Positions 12,670-25,199 of a stretch of DNA of 64,000 nt are shown piece after piece. The first letter of the stretch is position 1; each line of letters opens with the position of its first letter. Made by a program: the position numbers and the translations under genes. The DNA is from Clytia hemisphaerica (Eukaryota; Cnidaria; Hydrozoa; Leptothecata; Clytiidae). The DNA lies in assembly GCA_902728285.1 (NCBI GenBank), contig CACVBU010000791.1:310001-374000 (forward strand), read 5' to 3'. The notes under the pieces are model-generated. The model was not told where the DNA came from. It searched no databases and saw nothing but the letters and a program-made list of their open reading frames with translations.

Positions 12670-15600
12670 TGTATGTTGGGCTAATCAATGAGGTTATCTG
12701 TTCTGAGGGTTACCATACTGTTTCGATAAAGGTCGCTAAATATCTTTGAAATACACTTGTGAGTCCAAATTATTTTGTCACTTTATTTTGCTCTTTGACA
12801 ATGGGTAGTTCTTTTTCCTGTAACTTTGAAAGCAGGGGCCTTAAACTGAAAGTAGAGTTCAAAGCACAATTTTGTTGAACATCTGGACTAATCATGTTTA
12901 ATCTTGTCGTGAAAAAGCACATCGGAAAAAAACTTTACAAAGATTTTGTAATTTCATGAAAAAAGGCTTATAGACATTTTAAATAACTTTGAAGAATTTT
13001 ATCAAACGTCTTTTGATCTACTAAGTAAGGTTTTTTGCTCATTTGATGATAACTAAATGGGCTAGATATCTCTTATTTGAGTTCGTCTTAGTAAGTTACC
13101 GACATTAGCTACGACCCTAACTTCTTTTTTTGACTTGTTCTTAATCGCCTGAGAAAATCTGAGAAAGGTATTTGAAAAGAGGATTTCTTTTCAAAAGTCT
13201 TTTATTGAGCAGCCAGTAAACTTAAGATATCTTAAAATGACTTTAACTATTAAAGCATTACTCATGCTCAAGCATTCTTACCTCATGGCGTTATATATTT
13301 GCATTTTAGATGCTCTTTGAGATTTCCAAGCACGAAAAGAGGACGGGTATATCCTAAATCATCTCCTGGTCAGAAAAAATAGCCTTTAATTTCATCTCAA
13401 TCGTAAAGCCGATCTACATTTCCAAACTCGCAAAGAAAAACATAGACGATGTTATCGTCCGTTACACAGTGATAGTAAAGGCGGAAAAATGGCGTTATGG
13501 CGGTATACGGGAAAAAAAACTGGCAACTCTACCGACTGTAAACTCTTTTCGGCAAAAAAACCCATTTGCGAATTTTCTTCGGCTTTGGGCTTTTTTTCTT
13601 AGATAGTGATTCGTCTTAAACTATAGCATAGTCTAGGAAAAACACTGCTCTAAATCATCTGTCCAACCGTCCCACTGGATATACCCTGTTCAATAACGGT
13701 TTAAAACACACTTTAAAACTAGTCTCTTAATTAATCATGTCTTCCTACGCTCACTTTTCCCGCGTGATGCCGTTCCAGTCCGACTGGCGTGCCAGTCTAA
13801 AATCTTCTTCGAATTAGAAAATTAGAAATTAAATCAGCCACTTGACTATTACACAGTCACTTTCGGTCGGAGTTGTGGACGGCAAAATATGTCGTTCTTT
13901 GATAGTTAGGTTTAGGGTTTGTCGTTCTTTTTTTAGATGGCCTGGAGACGTTCCCTTTAAGGTATTTTGGAATTTATGGAATTTGGAATCTTTATTTACA
14001 ATCAGGATTTCAATTTACTTTTCTACTTAAATTTTAAGGTTATTTTTCCCTTTTTAATTTTAAACCTTTTTTTGAAAAAATAATTAAATCTCTATTTATG
14101 CACATTTAACTTTGAGGCATTAAAATTCAGACATTTTTTAAGAAATTAAGTGGCATTAAGACCACATTTTAAAATACGTGCAGTAGTCTGACTTAATGAA
14201 TTGATTAATTAGCATGTAACACTTTAGTCTACAGTGCAGTCAAAATTCGTCCCTACTCAATCAAGCTCGTGTGCTTCCTATATAGGTATGACAGCCAGAT
14301 GTCACTAAGCCTGATTAATATACAAAAAAGGCACCAAAAAAAGAATTTGGTATGTAAAGCGATGCCAAAGATATTGGCTTCATAGATCAACAATGACACA
14401 TAGAAAAACACACGCTCAAAAATGTGTATGAAATAAAGAAAAAGTTCTTTTCAGCGTGACACAATATTAAGATTGTCATAAAGATTTTCACATTGATAAG
14501 ATATTCCTTAAAAGGGACCGCTACGTTAAGCCTAGGTTTAGCTTTATGAGGCTTTCCCTTTCAAAGCGATAAGAATGTAGTGTAGAGAAATAGCGCGCAC
14601 TTTAAGTCTCATGCGAAAGATTTGTCTTATTAAAATTGGTAAAGCTTCTTATAGACAAATACGTTTTCATGAAAATTTGAGTTTAATTAAGATTCGGTGT
14701 AGTTTTACTCTGACCGGGGGCTTTGAATATTTCTTATCTGTGTTAGTGACATAATGGCTTTCATGTCGGAGTACATCTTACACTCTGTTGCATAAAATTA
14801 TATTGACGCGGCGTGAAAAATGAGATTTATGCTAAGTCGAATTTAATATAGTCTACTTTAAAACAAACAGGACCTCTTTTCAGATTGTCATGATTGAACT
14901 TTAATGGTCTCTGTTTTTTGATAGAATGATTTTTATTACAAAACTGTCACACTTCGGCGTATTGTGGGAAGGATAAGCAGAATTCATGGAACATGGAACA
15001 TCTAGAAAATCTATCTAAAAGGCGCTTTCCATAACCTGTTTCTCGATACTCAGGAAGAAAACCATGCAATGAGGGTCATGATACCTTGAATCAAAAATCT
15101 GTGACGTGACTGGAATTTTCTATTTCCTTCTTTGGCAAAGATTTTTATGCAATTCTAGGTACCTGCTTCAAAGTCTTCGAGTTACATCTGTACCAAAAAT
15201 GAAGTTTTTCAAAAAATCAAATACCAAACCAGGATGAAAAGTGACCTTAAAGTGAACGGGGAAAAGGGAAAATAAGGGAATAAAACCCTAGCATCTTTTC
15301 ACTGAAATTCCTTCAAAATTGGATTCAAAAAAGATGTTTAAAAATTGAAAGAATTTTCATAACAAAAACTTGATTTTGTCTTTGATTGCAGTTTTTTTCC
15401 CGTTGCATTTAAAAAAGTTTTTAAGGCCTGGATCAATTTTATAGTTATATTGTTATGATTGGGCCCCCAAATAATTTGAAAAGAATACACCCTAGAAGTT
15501 ACAATTCTTATGAAGAGATGAGTAACAAGACTGTAATTCTTTTTGAATTTTGAAGTTAAGGAGGTTTCATTAAATTTTGATAATCTGCTGACAATTTGAT

Positions 15601-16457
15601 GATTAATAAAGATGACCTCTGTACCTGGAAATTATTTAAATACCTTTTCATGCACACGTATGCACTATTGATTATGATCATTAAATTCGAAGTATTGCGA
15701 AATTTTAATCGGTTTAATTTATAAAGTAATACCTTTTCATACCAATTGTTACGAATAAAACGTTTTTAATTTTTTGGTCCGCCCATTATCGAAATTTTTT
15801 TCGCACGGGTATTTTACATATATGTTTTTTCGAGATTATCCATATAAAAAAGTCCTGTGCAAATGTTAAACACCCCCTGTCTGAGTGATCTGGTTATAGT
15901 TCGTGGGGTAAAATGAGGGATCTAATACCAAACAGAGGCTGGAAAATACCTTATCCGGGAGTATCTATTGCTCACAAGTCATTCTGATTGGCGGATGAAG
16001 CTCGATGAAGTTTTCCATTTTGGGGTGAAATTTGAGAGGATTTTTCAAAAAGGAAGGATTATTGCCGACCCTGTGATTATTTTCGCAGGTAGTACAAAGA
16101 GCATGCATTTGTTAGAGAAGTAAACAGCCCAGGGAAGAGGGGATCCTTTGATAACTTTTAGGTATTGAGAATTGATTGTCAAATAACGATGACTTTGCGG
16201 GTGCATATCTCAATTTTTAATTGTACCAAGAAAATTTAAAATCAATCTCTCCATATAATTGTTTCGCAATTAAAAATAACTTTCTTATAATATAATATAT
16301 ACATAAAATATAAATAAGCAAAAAAGTAAAAACTGTTTAAAAAGCATTTTGTCACTTATCAATTTGAAAAAATATCTTAATGACAAAAATTTTTAGAATC
16401 TTAAACCCATTAAAAAAAAAATTAAAATGAATTTAAAAATCAGTCAAGTAATTAATA
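12670..16457. other. Intergenic DNA between the receptor and Mox, no gene recognised
   Basis: AT-rich sequence with no supported coding region. GGGTATATCC at about 13346 and GGATATACCC at about 13677 form a perfect 10-bp inverted pair, possibly the worn ends of a small element. The stretch just below 16457 should hold the Mox 3' UTR, but no poly(A) signal can be assigned with confidence. Confidence 0.4.
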
Positions 16458-16786
16458 TCATATCTTCATTTCTTTTGGTTTCATTGTTTTTGAGGTGTCA
16501 CCTTGCTGTGTATCAACTATTTTTTGACAGTCCTTATTTTTGTTTTGATCTTTGTTCTTTTTGCCTCGATGACCCTTGACTCGTTTCCATTTCATTCGTC
16601 GATTTTGAAACCATACTTTGACTTGCCGTTCACTGAGATTCAAATTAACGGCTATCTCGTAACGCCGTAACCTCGTTAAATAATTATTTCGATTGAATTC
16701 ATTTTCGAGCTCTCTTATTTGGTCTTTTGTAAATGCCGTCCTTTCTTTTCGCGATTTTGAAGGAGTCGTCGTCGAAACTGCCGAGT
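16458..16786 (-). CDS. MEOX: Mox (MEOX) homeobox gene, coding exon 2: homeodomain and C-terminus
   Basis: The exon opens at a TTTTTGTTTTTCACAG acceptor (AG at 16788-16787) in phase 1 and ends at the TGA at 16460-16458. It encodes the whole 60-residue homeodomain (residues 292-351 of the joined protein), with W48, Q50, N51 and R53 in place. [29 protein letters not shown] and [20 protein letters not shown] are diagnostic of the Mox/MEOX class, mesoderm-patterning transcription factors that bind DNA in the nucleus. A lysine/asparagine-rich tail ([12 protein letters not shown]) follows and may serve as a nuclear localisation signal. As I recall, vertebrate MEOX genes carry an intron inside the homeobox; here the homeobox is unbroken. 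Confidence 0.95.
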
Positions 16787-16902
16787 CTGTGAAAAACAAA
16801 AACAACGAAAGGTCAATTAAACTAAATGGAAAGTGTGATCATTTTGCATTTCGGTTCACCCCTATATTTATCTGATATTCCGATGGCGTATTGGCGGCCG
16901 CC

Positions 16903-16958
16903 CACGCTAAAGCTCTGAAGGAGCGGGCCAATATGCCCGACCTTCAGAGCAAAGCGTG
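16903..16958. repeat. GC-rich hairpin in the Mox intron
   Basis: CACGCT, GCTCTGAAGG and CGGGC on the left pair with GCCCG, CCTTCAGAGC and AGCGTG on the right, around a 6-nt loop CAATAT. The stem is about 25 bp long with only small bulges and lies 115-170 bp from the exon 2 acceptor. It stands out from its AT-rich surroundings. A short minus-strand frame across it is not a gene. It could be a small dispersed palindrome, or a structured RNA; the loop is tight for a typical pre-miRNA. Confidence 0.7.
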
Positions 16959-19001
16959 TCGTAGCATATTTCCACATCTGGTACCAGATAATCCCTATAT
17001 CTGAGATTTTCAAATACAACTTTCAACACTAACGTTAAATGGGGTTTGGAACCGAGTTTTTCAAGGCCTGATAACGTCAGATTAGTGCGCCAGTGAGCGT
17101 TCTAATACATTTGACGCCATTCAACCTTGAAGTTCTCGGCACCTTTCATAAAGTTTTTGACGAAATGGTTGAAATGTGTGCAGGCTGAACAATTTATAAC
17201 TGAGATCGAGTTTTAATAGTGCAACGTAATTTGAAAATACAAACACAAAAAACTTTATCGAGGTTTATCAAGGCGGTTTACTTTAATAAATTTTCTAATG
17301 GATAGGAAATGGGTAGAATCAATGGTTTTCAACGATCAAATAAGGATTCGAGGCTTTAGGAGGTCCACACGCTTTAATTTAGAATAGAAATTGAAGTTTT
17401 TGAACATATTTAAAATTTTAAGTAATGATAGTTGGTTATGAGAAAAAACAAATGCGACACCTTTGGGTTGAAAAACATTAGTGGTTTAGTTGGAGGGCGG
17501 AGCTGGGCGTCAACCGTTTCAAGAGATTTTCACATATTACAAGCAGTTTCAAAAACAAATTATCTGTATATGTGCTTGACCTTTCGTTAAAAGGGGTCTT
17601 ATCATCTTCATAGAAATTGATACAAGTTTCAAGTTGTGTCATGCTATATTCAAAATCCCTTTGTTTAAGAGATTCTTATTGAGCGCTATTTTATAAACGA
17701 TACTCAGCCGCGTGGCAGATAAAAAGAACCGCTTCTAAAAGTCTGTCATATTTTTTAAGTGGGTAAAGATCTGTAAAATATTATCGCTACGATTAAAACA
17801 ATAAACTTTACTCTCTGGCCCCACCCCTGTTCATAAACAGCCTCATTTTCACCAATTCTTTTTTCAAGAGTATAAATTTTGTATTAGATTGTAGGGGTAT
17901 TATTTTTTAAGTAGTTTTGTGATGGAGGATTTCATAAGTGACATTTTGATTATAGTGCGAACGTCCTTTTTCATCAAAATGGATCAAACTGTCAGATTAA
18001 AAAAAGTTGGCCATCTTGTTTTAGCCTTTTTTTAAGAAAAACCCTTCAGTTTTATAAGCGATAAGAATTTTTTTACATTTCAAGATTATTTAAAACTGAA
18101 TTCTTCCCACTCTTTATGAGAAAATGAAAAATATTCAAAGTAATATTCAAAGTTTTCGCGGCAGAACGAAAATCAAAGGGATAAAATCGATCAAATTTGG
18201 CTTGAAAAACATTTTAAAAAATTACTTCAAGAAATGACGAATTTTCAAGCCAATGCAAGGCAGCTCTCCTCAACAGTGTTATTGTAACCTTTTATTGGCC
18301 CTTTGTATATGTGTCATTTTGGCCGGAGTAAAATTGGCCGATAAAGTTTAATTTACTTGAAAAGTGGAAAGTTAAATTTTGCTAAAACATTGTGAGAAAA
18401 GTTGGGAATAAATATCCCTAAATATTACAAACAAACAATCCTAGACTCTTATCCTGGGAGTGAGACAGGGGTGTAAAAATACAGATGATTGATGAATGCG
18501 ATTGTCAAAAAGATTTTGAACAAAGTAAGACGGTATTGTTCGCACAAGACGAAAGATGTCGAATCAAAGATAAGGGGATTTTTAAGACCTCAAGTAATGA
18601 AAGCGAATTCTCAACACAAAAGAAATTCAAAAGGACAGATGTTTCATTCTTTATCTATTTTTAAAAGTCAATATTGACTATATGAGAGACAGTACGGCGG
18701 TCTACGCGTTTTTGAAACAGTTTCAGTTTTCTCTCAATTTTGGTTTTATAACGTCTTTTGTATTTAAGAAATCCACCATAATGTTTTAAAAATGATTGGT
18801 TTACATTGGATCAAGTTTCCCTCCCTTTTTCACATCCTTCCCCACACTGACACCATACAAAGAAAACAAAGACGCAAGAGTAAATCGAAATCGAAAATAA
18901 ATTCCCGTGGGAAATTTCTTATAGCACGAAACAATGGAATTATTTGAAAACGAATTTCGATAAGATATTAATTCAGCATCTAAAATTACACCAGCTGACC
19001 T

Positions 19002-19034
19002 TAAAACAAATAAACAAACAAACAAACAAACAAA
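19002..19034. repeat. (AAAC)n microsatellite
   Basis: About seven AAAC units with one AAAT interruption, inside the Mox intron. Confidence 0.85.
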
Positions 19035-22000
19035 ATTAATCTAAACCTCAAAAACATCAAAGTCACTTGACCCTGAAGATACGACATAAAACTTCATGAC
19101 AACAAAAAAACTCGATACCTTCAGTAAACAAACAAATCTAAGTGTCGAAGTATCGTTTTTCTTAAAACATGCCAATTTATTTGGAATGATGAAGTAATTG
19201 TTTGATATGTGAAAATGTCATCATAAGTTTGCGTGGCCTATCTTACCAACACCATTGAAAAAGGTTAAGCCTTCCACTTGTCTTGTATCAAACCTTTTTT
19301 TGAAATTAATAGCTTGGCTGTGTGAGATGTAACATATCAACTGTGCAAATGTTCTCTTTACGAGAAGCCTTGATTTTTGCAGATTACTACCTAGTTACTG
19401 TGTAGGGTCTAGAAAAGTATAGACAGGAGAACCGTCCTGTATTTCTTTTATAATCTGATGTATACAGGACGGGTATGACCTGTGAGGCACAAATCTTCCT
19501 CAAAAAAATTACAGTGGGAAATTCGAATTAAGCGCTGTCCTCACTTACTAAAATAAAAACCAAATTTTGGAAGTTGCGCTTTCTCTAAGAAAGTGTGACC
19601 AGTAAAAAAATAACAAAATTTGATCGGCTATGTTTTCAACCGTTATTAGGATCTGAGAAATTCAAACCATCAGCCCATACCATGCTATATATTTCATCAT
19701 CGGTGTATAGAATAAGAAATCATAGTATGGATCTCCAGGCTAAGAAAAGTACAGTAACATATCTTGAAAGATTTTAGTAAAAATAGATTTTTACCAATAT
19801 TTATTTTTTTTGAAATGTTTTCATTAAAAAGTAATTTCATACGATAACTAATTTCTTGGTATTTATTTGCTGATTTCATTTCACCACGGAAATCTATTAC
19901 ACAATAGCATCAACAAAATAAAACAAAGGGAGAAAGCTTTTGATGATGTTATTTTCGAATTTTTACATTTGGGTATCAATATTTTTATTTTAAAATTACT
20001 GAATAGAGGCATCGAAAATATTTTTACATTCAGACAAATAACACGAAGACTCATATGCTTAATTAGTTAAGACTTTTTTTGCAACAAGTAGATTAATTTG
20101 CTGAAACCTTTTGTGTTGTAAATAAAAAGTCATAAATTTAAGAATCAGATTTTTACTAAAGAAAATCAAGAAGGGGCGTGGACTTAGAACTGGATCAGCC
20201 AGCTCAAAACCTTCCTTCTTCAAAAATAAGACTTCCCACTTTGAGAAAATTCTGTAAGAAAAACGGATTTAAAACTATTTTGTATTTTTCATTTAATTTT
20301 ACCAAAATGGAATATCTTTTTCTGAAAAGAGGCTAAATATTATGAAATAAGAAATCAGATACCGTATTTCAAATATTTATGTCAAGAAAAACTTTCATAC
20401 GATTTTAAAGGCCGAATATAGGTTTTAAGTTTAAAAACCTTAAAAATTTCAAATCAATTTGATAAAAATTTTTTATTGTAATGCTGTCATGTATTTATAA
20501 ATAAATGGCAAACAAAAAAGAGCTTCAAATTCAAAATCATCAAATTCAAGACTTTTGGTATGGTTTAAGTGCTTAAATTTGTTCCCAGACCCTGAGAAAA
20601 AGGCCTAATTGGCATTTCCTATTCTTTTAGACCTTTGCTTTACTGCTGATAGTCAGAAAATAATTCCTAAATTTAATTAATAAAAAATGGGAGTTTATGT
20701 TGAATATTATTATCAAAACTTAATATTGTCTTTCAGTTTAGTCGCTAGCCTTCTTTTAAAACCCCGTAAACCCAACGATGACAAGGGGGACAAATTTAAA
20801 TCAGCTCATAAAAAAGGGCGCTAAAATTGAAACGTCTATGTGACAATACCTTGCGAACTTTCCTATATACAGACTCCATTTTTCGAGTCAGAGCAAAGAT
20901 TAACATTCAAATGCGAAAGAAAAGAGACATAGTCACAAGTCTTTTAGCAAAGAAATTGTCACATACACTCGTTTCGAAATTTTTAATAATTACAAAAAAA
21001 GTCGCACTGTAGTATTCGATTCGCAGAGCATTGACTTTTGTTGCTCAAATAGAAACTATGCTGAACTGACAAAACTATTATTGACAGAGTGTTCCATTTC
21101 AATTTGAATTTGACTATAGGGCATATGTGCAAGTAATTTATACAGGTTGCCCATATAGACTCAGTATCAAATAACGTCTGTCTCTTGCCCCTTATCACCT
21201 TGCCCGATGTCACGTTTTTCTGATAAAAAGTTTTGGCAAAGGTCCCAGGTCACCTACATGTGAAGTCTAATCAATTTTAAACTCAAGAACCACTTCAATA
21301 TGTGCAGAATGAATTTTCGCGACAATTTTAGTTTTACGCTCATTATTATGTTGAGTCACAAAATCAACTTTTTAATTTCTCAAAATATAATCTTTCGAAA
21401 TTTAATTCAATTAGAGTAGTACTCGCAAAAATAACATACTTGTTTTTATAAAAAAAATTACTCAGAAAAACAAATTCATAATTTATTATTTATCACTAAG
21501 AGGTATTACAAAATCCCAGAGTGAGAATTTTCTGTTTTTGAAAATAATGATGCTGTATGAGATAAAAGTCTAAATCTAATTGTTTACGAGTCAAAACTAA
21601 TTTTAGATCCAAGAGTTGCAGTTTAGGGGATTATTTATTACACTGGCATACTGGTATGATCTACTAGTATCGTCGTCAAGTTTAAATGATTCTTAGTTTG
21701 AAAAAAGGAATAAAGATTTTTACCATTAAATTTATTTGAAAAAATGAATAGAATTCTTCATTCTAAGTTATCGCTACAAGTTATAAAATCAAGTAATTTG
21801 TTCACCTGAAACAAGTAAAATTTTGACTGTTCAAAAATAATGTTCAAGGGTATAGAAGCGTCGAAAAATCTTCCAAATTACGATGTATTTAGACTTTCCT
21901 CTCCCGGCATACTCGCCCCCTATCGATCCCAGGCCCTTTTTAGCCCTCTTAATTCTCTAAGGCTGAAGAGTTTCTAAATCTATTAAGGTTAGGGTGTCTT

Positions 22001-22330
22001 TCTACACCTTAAGGTTAACAAAAAAATCTTTGTTTCAAGGGTACAAAAACTCTAACAAAAACATCAACGCGAAAACGTGACATTAAAACAAAACATGAAA
22101 ACAAAATATAAGTTTGTTTTTCGAGCACAACATCGAAAGAAAGTTTGTTTTTGGAAAAACAATGATTAAAAAAGATGATCCCTACTGTGAAAACGAAATA
22201 GCGCTAGAAAGTTGGCGTTTCATTCTAAATCCTGCAAAAGTTCTAACGACACCTTTGAGGTGATTCTGCATCAAAAGGTCCGGTTTGGTTTTCTTATAGA
22301 CCTGTCATATTTGTTTGTTTGTCATATTAT

Positions 22331-22590
22331 TCACCCAATACCATGATATACTCGCTGTATAAGAACATTACGAATTGCTGAAGCCTTAGGGATATTCATA
22401 ACTTTTTGATGCTTAGGACTGTCTTCATTTTCAGCATCCTGTAAGTATTTTGACATAATTTCCTTAAAAGCTTCATGCTCAAGACTCCAAGCCTTTTTCG
22501 TTGATACGAAACGTTGCTTTAGCATCCATCTTACATCCACAACGCCCAGTTGAGCATTGAAACAGTGCTGTGTTCCAGTGGGATGTTCTT
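22331..22590 (-). other. Unrecognised open frame with protein-like composition
   Basis: A minus-strand frame stays open for about 85 codons between a TAA at about 22590 and the TGA at 22331. The product is balanced in composition (MLKQRFVSTKKAWSLEHEAF, then an acidic ENEDSP patch, then IRNVLIQRVYHGIG), unlike the lysine/phenylalanine-rich noise frames around it. There is no ATG near the start of the open stretch; the first in-frame ATG is an internal one. It may be a transposon fragment, or an exon of a gene lying within the Mox intron. I do not recognise the family. Confidence 0.3.
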
Positions 22591-22698
22591 ATTTTAGAAG
22601 AAAGAAGAAAAACGTAAAACGTACACATCAAGGACTGTTCCTAAACAAACAACTGGTTACTAAGGATTCTACCCTAAAAATGCCAACAGATCAAGCTC

Positions 22699-22800
22699 TA
22701 CCCAGACGGCACATAACGTCAAAACAACGTCCATGTGACATTCATAACGTCCAGATAACGTTATTTGAACTTTAAAAGAACGTTGTGTGCCAGCTGGGTA
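22699..22800. mobile_element. Small MITE (TACCCAG...CACAACGT type)
   Basis: The ends TACCCAGACGGCACATAACG and CGTTGTGTGCCAGCTGGGTA are inverted copies with three mismatches over about 20 bp. ACGTC/ACGTT motifs recur within the 102-bp element. The target duplication is not clear. Confidence 0.65.
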
Positions 22801-24351
22801 GCCAAAATAAAGAGAGATGTTATTGCCATCAAAAAACATACCTTTGTTTTGCTAAACTAGGGATTCTAGAACTTCAAAATAATAAGGGGGTTTATTTCGG
22901 GAATTCCTAAAATTGATTTCCTTCAATATTGAATCGAAGAGCAAGCAACCCCAGCCTTTGACCTCCAAAAAAATGGGATTGCTTATAAAAACTAATATCC
23001 AAAACTGTTGTTGAAGAAAAATTCTACTTATGCCCTGCATTTATTTTAGTCCTTTTTTCCTTTTAGTCTCTATTACGAGAACAAAATCCTTTGTTTTCGC
23101 TTTTTAGGGGTATTAGTGTTCGGGAATAAACATCATTCTTATTTTTTGCTAAAAATGCATGAATGATTGAAGACTATAAAAACTGATTTTGGGTACTGAA
23201 ACTGAAGGGGAGGGGGGATTTTCTAATTTAAATGTAATATGAATTTGTGGGTGCTAGGAATATGAAAAATGCTGAAAAAGGGGTTCAAAGAAAATCGAAT
23301 TCAATTTTCTTTATAATAAGTTGTGCTTCAGGTAGAAATAGAACGAAAAATAAAACAAGGGTTGACATTCAAAATTGAGGTCTCCAGTCACCATTGTATA
23401 TGTATATGCATGATTTTGCAAGACCCTTCACATTTCTGTGAATAATAAGAAAAGTTACTGAAAAGTGTCATCAAATAATTATGTTCTACTGTTAGCTGTC
23501 CAAATTGGTGTTAATTTTTTGACTGACAAATAAATAGATTTGCACCATTTTAATCAGTTGTTAGTTTACACCAAAACCTTTAAAACACTTCCAAATTTGA
23601 GTTTCATTTTCTCTATAAGAGTTTTTTTTTCAAATACTTCAAAAAAGATCTTGTGATTTTTCAGGATTAAAAAAGCTAGAAAAGAGCATGAACGTCATTT
23701 TATGCCATGCTGTAAATGATGAAATCCCAGTGACATAAAATTCTACTTGAAAAGGAAAAAATGTTAAACAATATTTTTTTTGTACCATCTCCCTTCATTT
23801 TGTTTCGATCCCGATCACACCAAAAGCTTTCTCAGAACGGTATGGGAAAAAGTTGAGATTTTTGTTAAAAAAGAATTGTTAATAATTGATATAATATCGT
23901 TGACAGGACACAACCCTTTAGTTCGCCGTTATTACACGACCTGCGTTTGATAGATATTTTCATCAAGGGTGACCTGTACACCCTACACCCCTCCCGCCGT
24001 TCCCAGAGATAACCCCATCCAAATTTTGGTTGACTCTAGATATATCATACAATTGAATTGAGTATCGATAGTTTCCTTATTCTGGCGATCAGTGAATATC
24101 ATGAAAAAAATTAATTTGGAAAAAACTTATTTTGGCGAAGGAGCTACTATTTTTAGCTACGCTTTTTGTGTTGACACCAATCATGGTATTATTTTTGAAG
24201 ATTTATTAATTTTTGGCGATAATCTATTTTGGCGAGGTAGCATTGTTTAAAGTGTTTACGAGAATTAATTTTGACCAAACTCGCTAGATTTTACTTCCCT
24301 TTAGATAGCTTGTTATAAATAAATTAAAATGAAAAGGAAACGGAAACTTAC

Positions 24352-25192
24352 CACCGAATTTTGAGGAGTTATTGAACGCCATATTCGAATCTGTCGCATT
24401 ATTGAAACCGTTACGATACAGACTGAACGGATTTGGTGCTGAATAAAAGGGTGAACTTAAACCGGCCGATGAAACCTGGCCGTCCTGTTCTGCCCCTCCG
24501 CTATGTAGATAACTTTCGTAAGAAGGTCGTATATAGTTTTTGTAAGTGTCGCTAGCTTCGGGAGACATATAATCCGATGGCTGCATCCCCGGTATACCTC
24601 TAGGGTACATGCCATCGTTCTGTCGGTAGCTAGTCGGCGGTGGCGGTAAATAAATGCTAGACATTGTTCTTGTGTAAGTGTTTTCAAAGTAAGTTGCCAT
24701 GTTGGGTGGCGGAGCGGTAGTCGAGTGTACTGTAGGATCTGAATCTGATGTAGTCGAAGGTAAAGTCGCATGTTCGGGTGACGGTAACGATTGCGTAGCG
24801 GGTGGTTGTTGCGGTGATTGGTCTTGCGTTAAAGCGGCCGTGTAACTAATGGAGCCGTTTACACCGATATCATCTGCACTGCTGTACATGTTGCGTTCGG
24901 GAGGCGATGGAACATCCGACGTACTTGGATCGTAAGCGTATTGACGGGACACTAACGATGACGTGTATTCAACGATGTTGCATGGAATGCCTGTTGCGCT
25001 CGGTATCGCCAAATGATCGTGGTATTGATTGTACTGTGGCTGTTGGTGACAGTGTTGTGGTGTGTCACTTCCACTGAGTACTTCTTGAGGTAAATGAGAC
25101 AATCGAGGGGGCACTGGAAAAGTCATTTCCCCTGTCGACGTTGAACACATGCTATTGATGGCAAATTGATTATCCAATGTTTTAATCACCAT
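24352..25192 (-). CDS. MEOX: Mox (MEOX) homeobox gene, coding exon 1: N-terminal transactivation region
   Basis: The exon starts at the ATG at 25192-25190 and ends at GGTG|GTAAGT (24352|24351), phase 1. Joined to the exon at 16786-16458 it gives 841 + 329 = 1170 bp, exactly 389 codons plus stop. The 280 residues from this exon are low-complexity and rich in Pro, Ser, Tyr, Gln and Thr (QDQSPQQPPATQSLPSPE, YLPPPPTSYR), as expected for a Mox N-terminal region. There is no known domain here. It has better codon periodicity than nearby frames, and two overlapping out-of-frame ORFs are shadows. Upstream of the ATG, TATATTGCAG at about 25197-25206 could be an acceptor, so an untranslated or short coding exon further upstream is possible. 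The frame is open above the ATG, so the exact start is uncertain. The link to exon 2 rests on strand, phase and the matching pre-homeobox intron position. Confidence 0.82.
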
Positions 25193-25199
25193 GTATCTG

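Larger units (their letters stand above)
16787..24351 (-). other. Mox intron 1 (7565 bp)
   Basis: The intron runs from a GTAAGT donor (24351-24346) to a CACAG acceptor (AG at 16788-16787). Both boundaries are phase 1: exon 1 leaves a single G, exon 2 supplies AC, and GAC results. It is AT-rich. Recognisable contents are a GC-rich hairpin (16903-16958), an AAAC microsatellite (about 19002-19034), a small MITE (22699-22800) and one unrecognised open frame on the same strand (22331-22590). No further Mox exon was seen, but a short one could be missed. Long Hox-type introns often hold enhancers; none is identified. Confidence 0.8.

Noticed and set aside
16822..17019. 65-codon minus-strand frame just upstream of Mox exon 2
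   Set aside because: It runs across the GC-rich hairpin, is separated from exon 2 by the acceptor tract, and has no domain.
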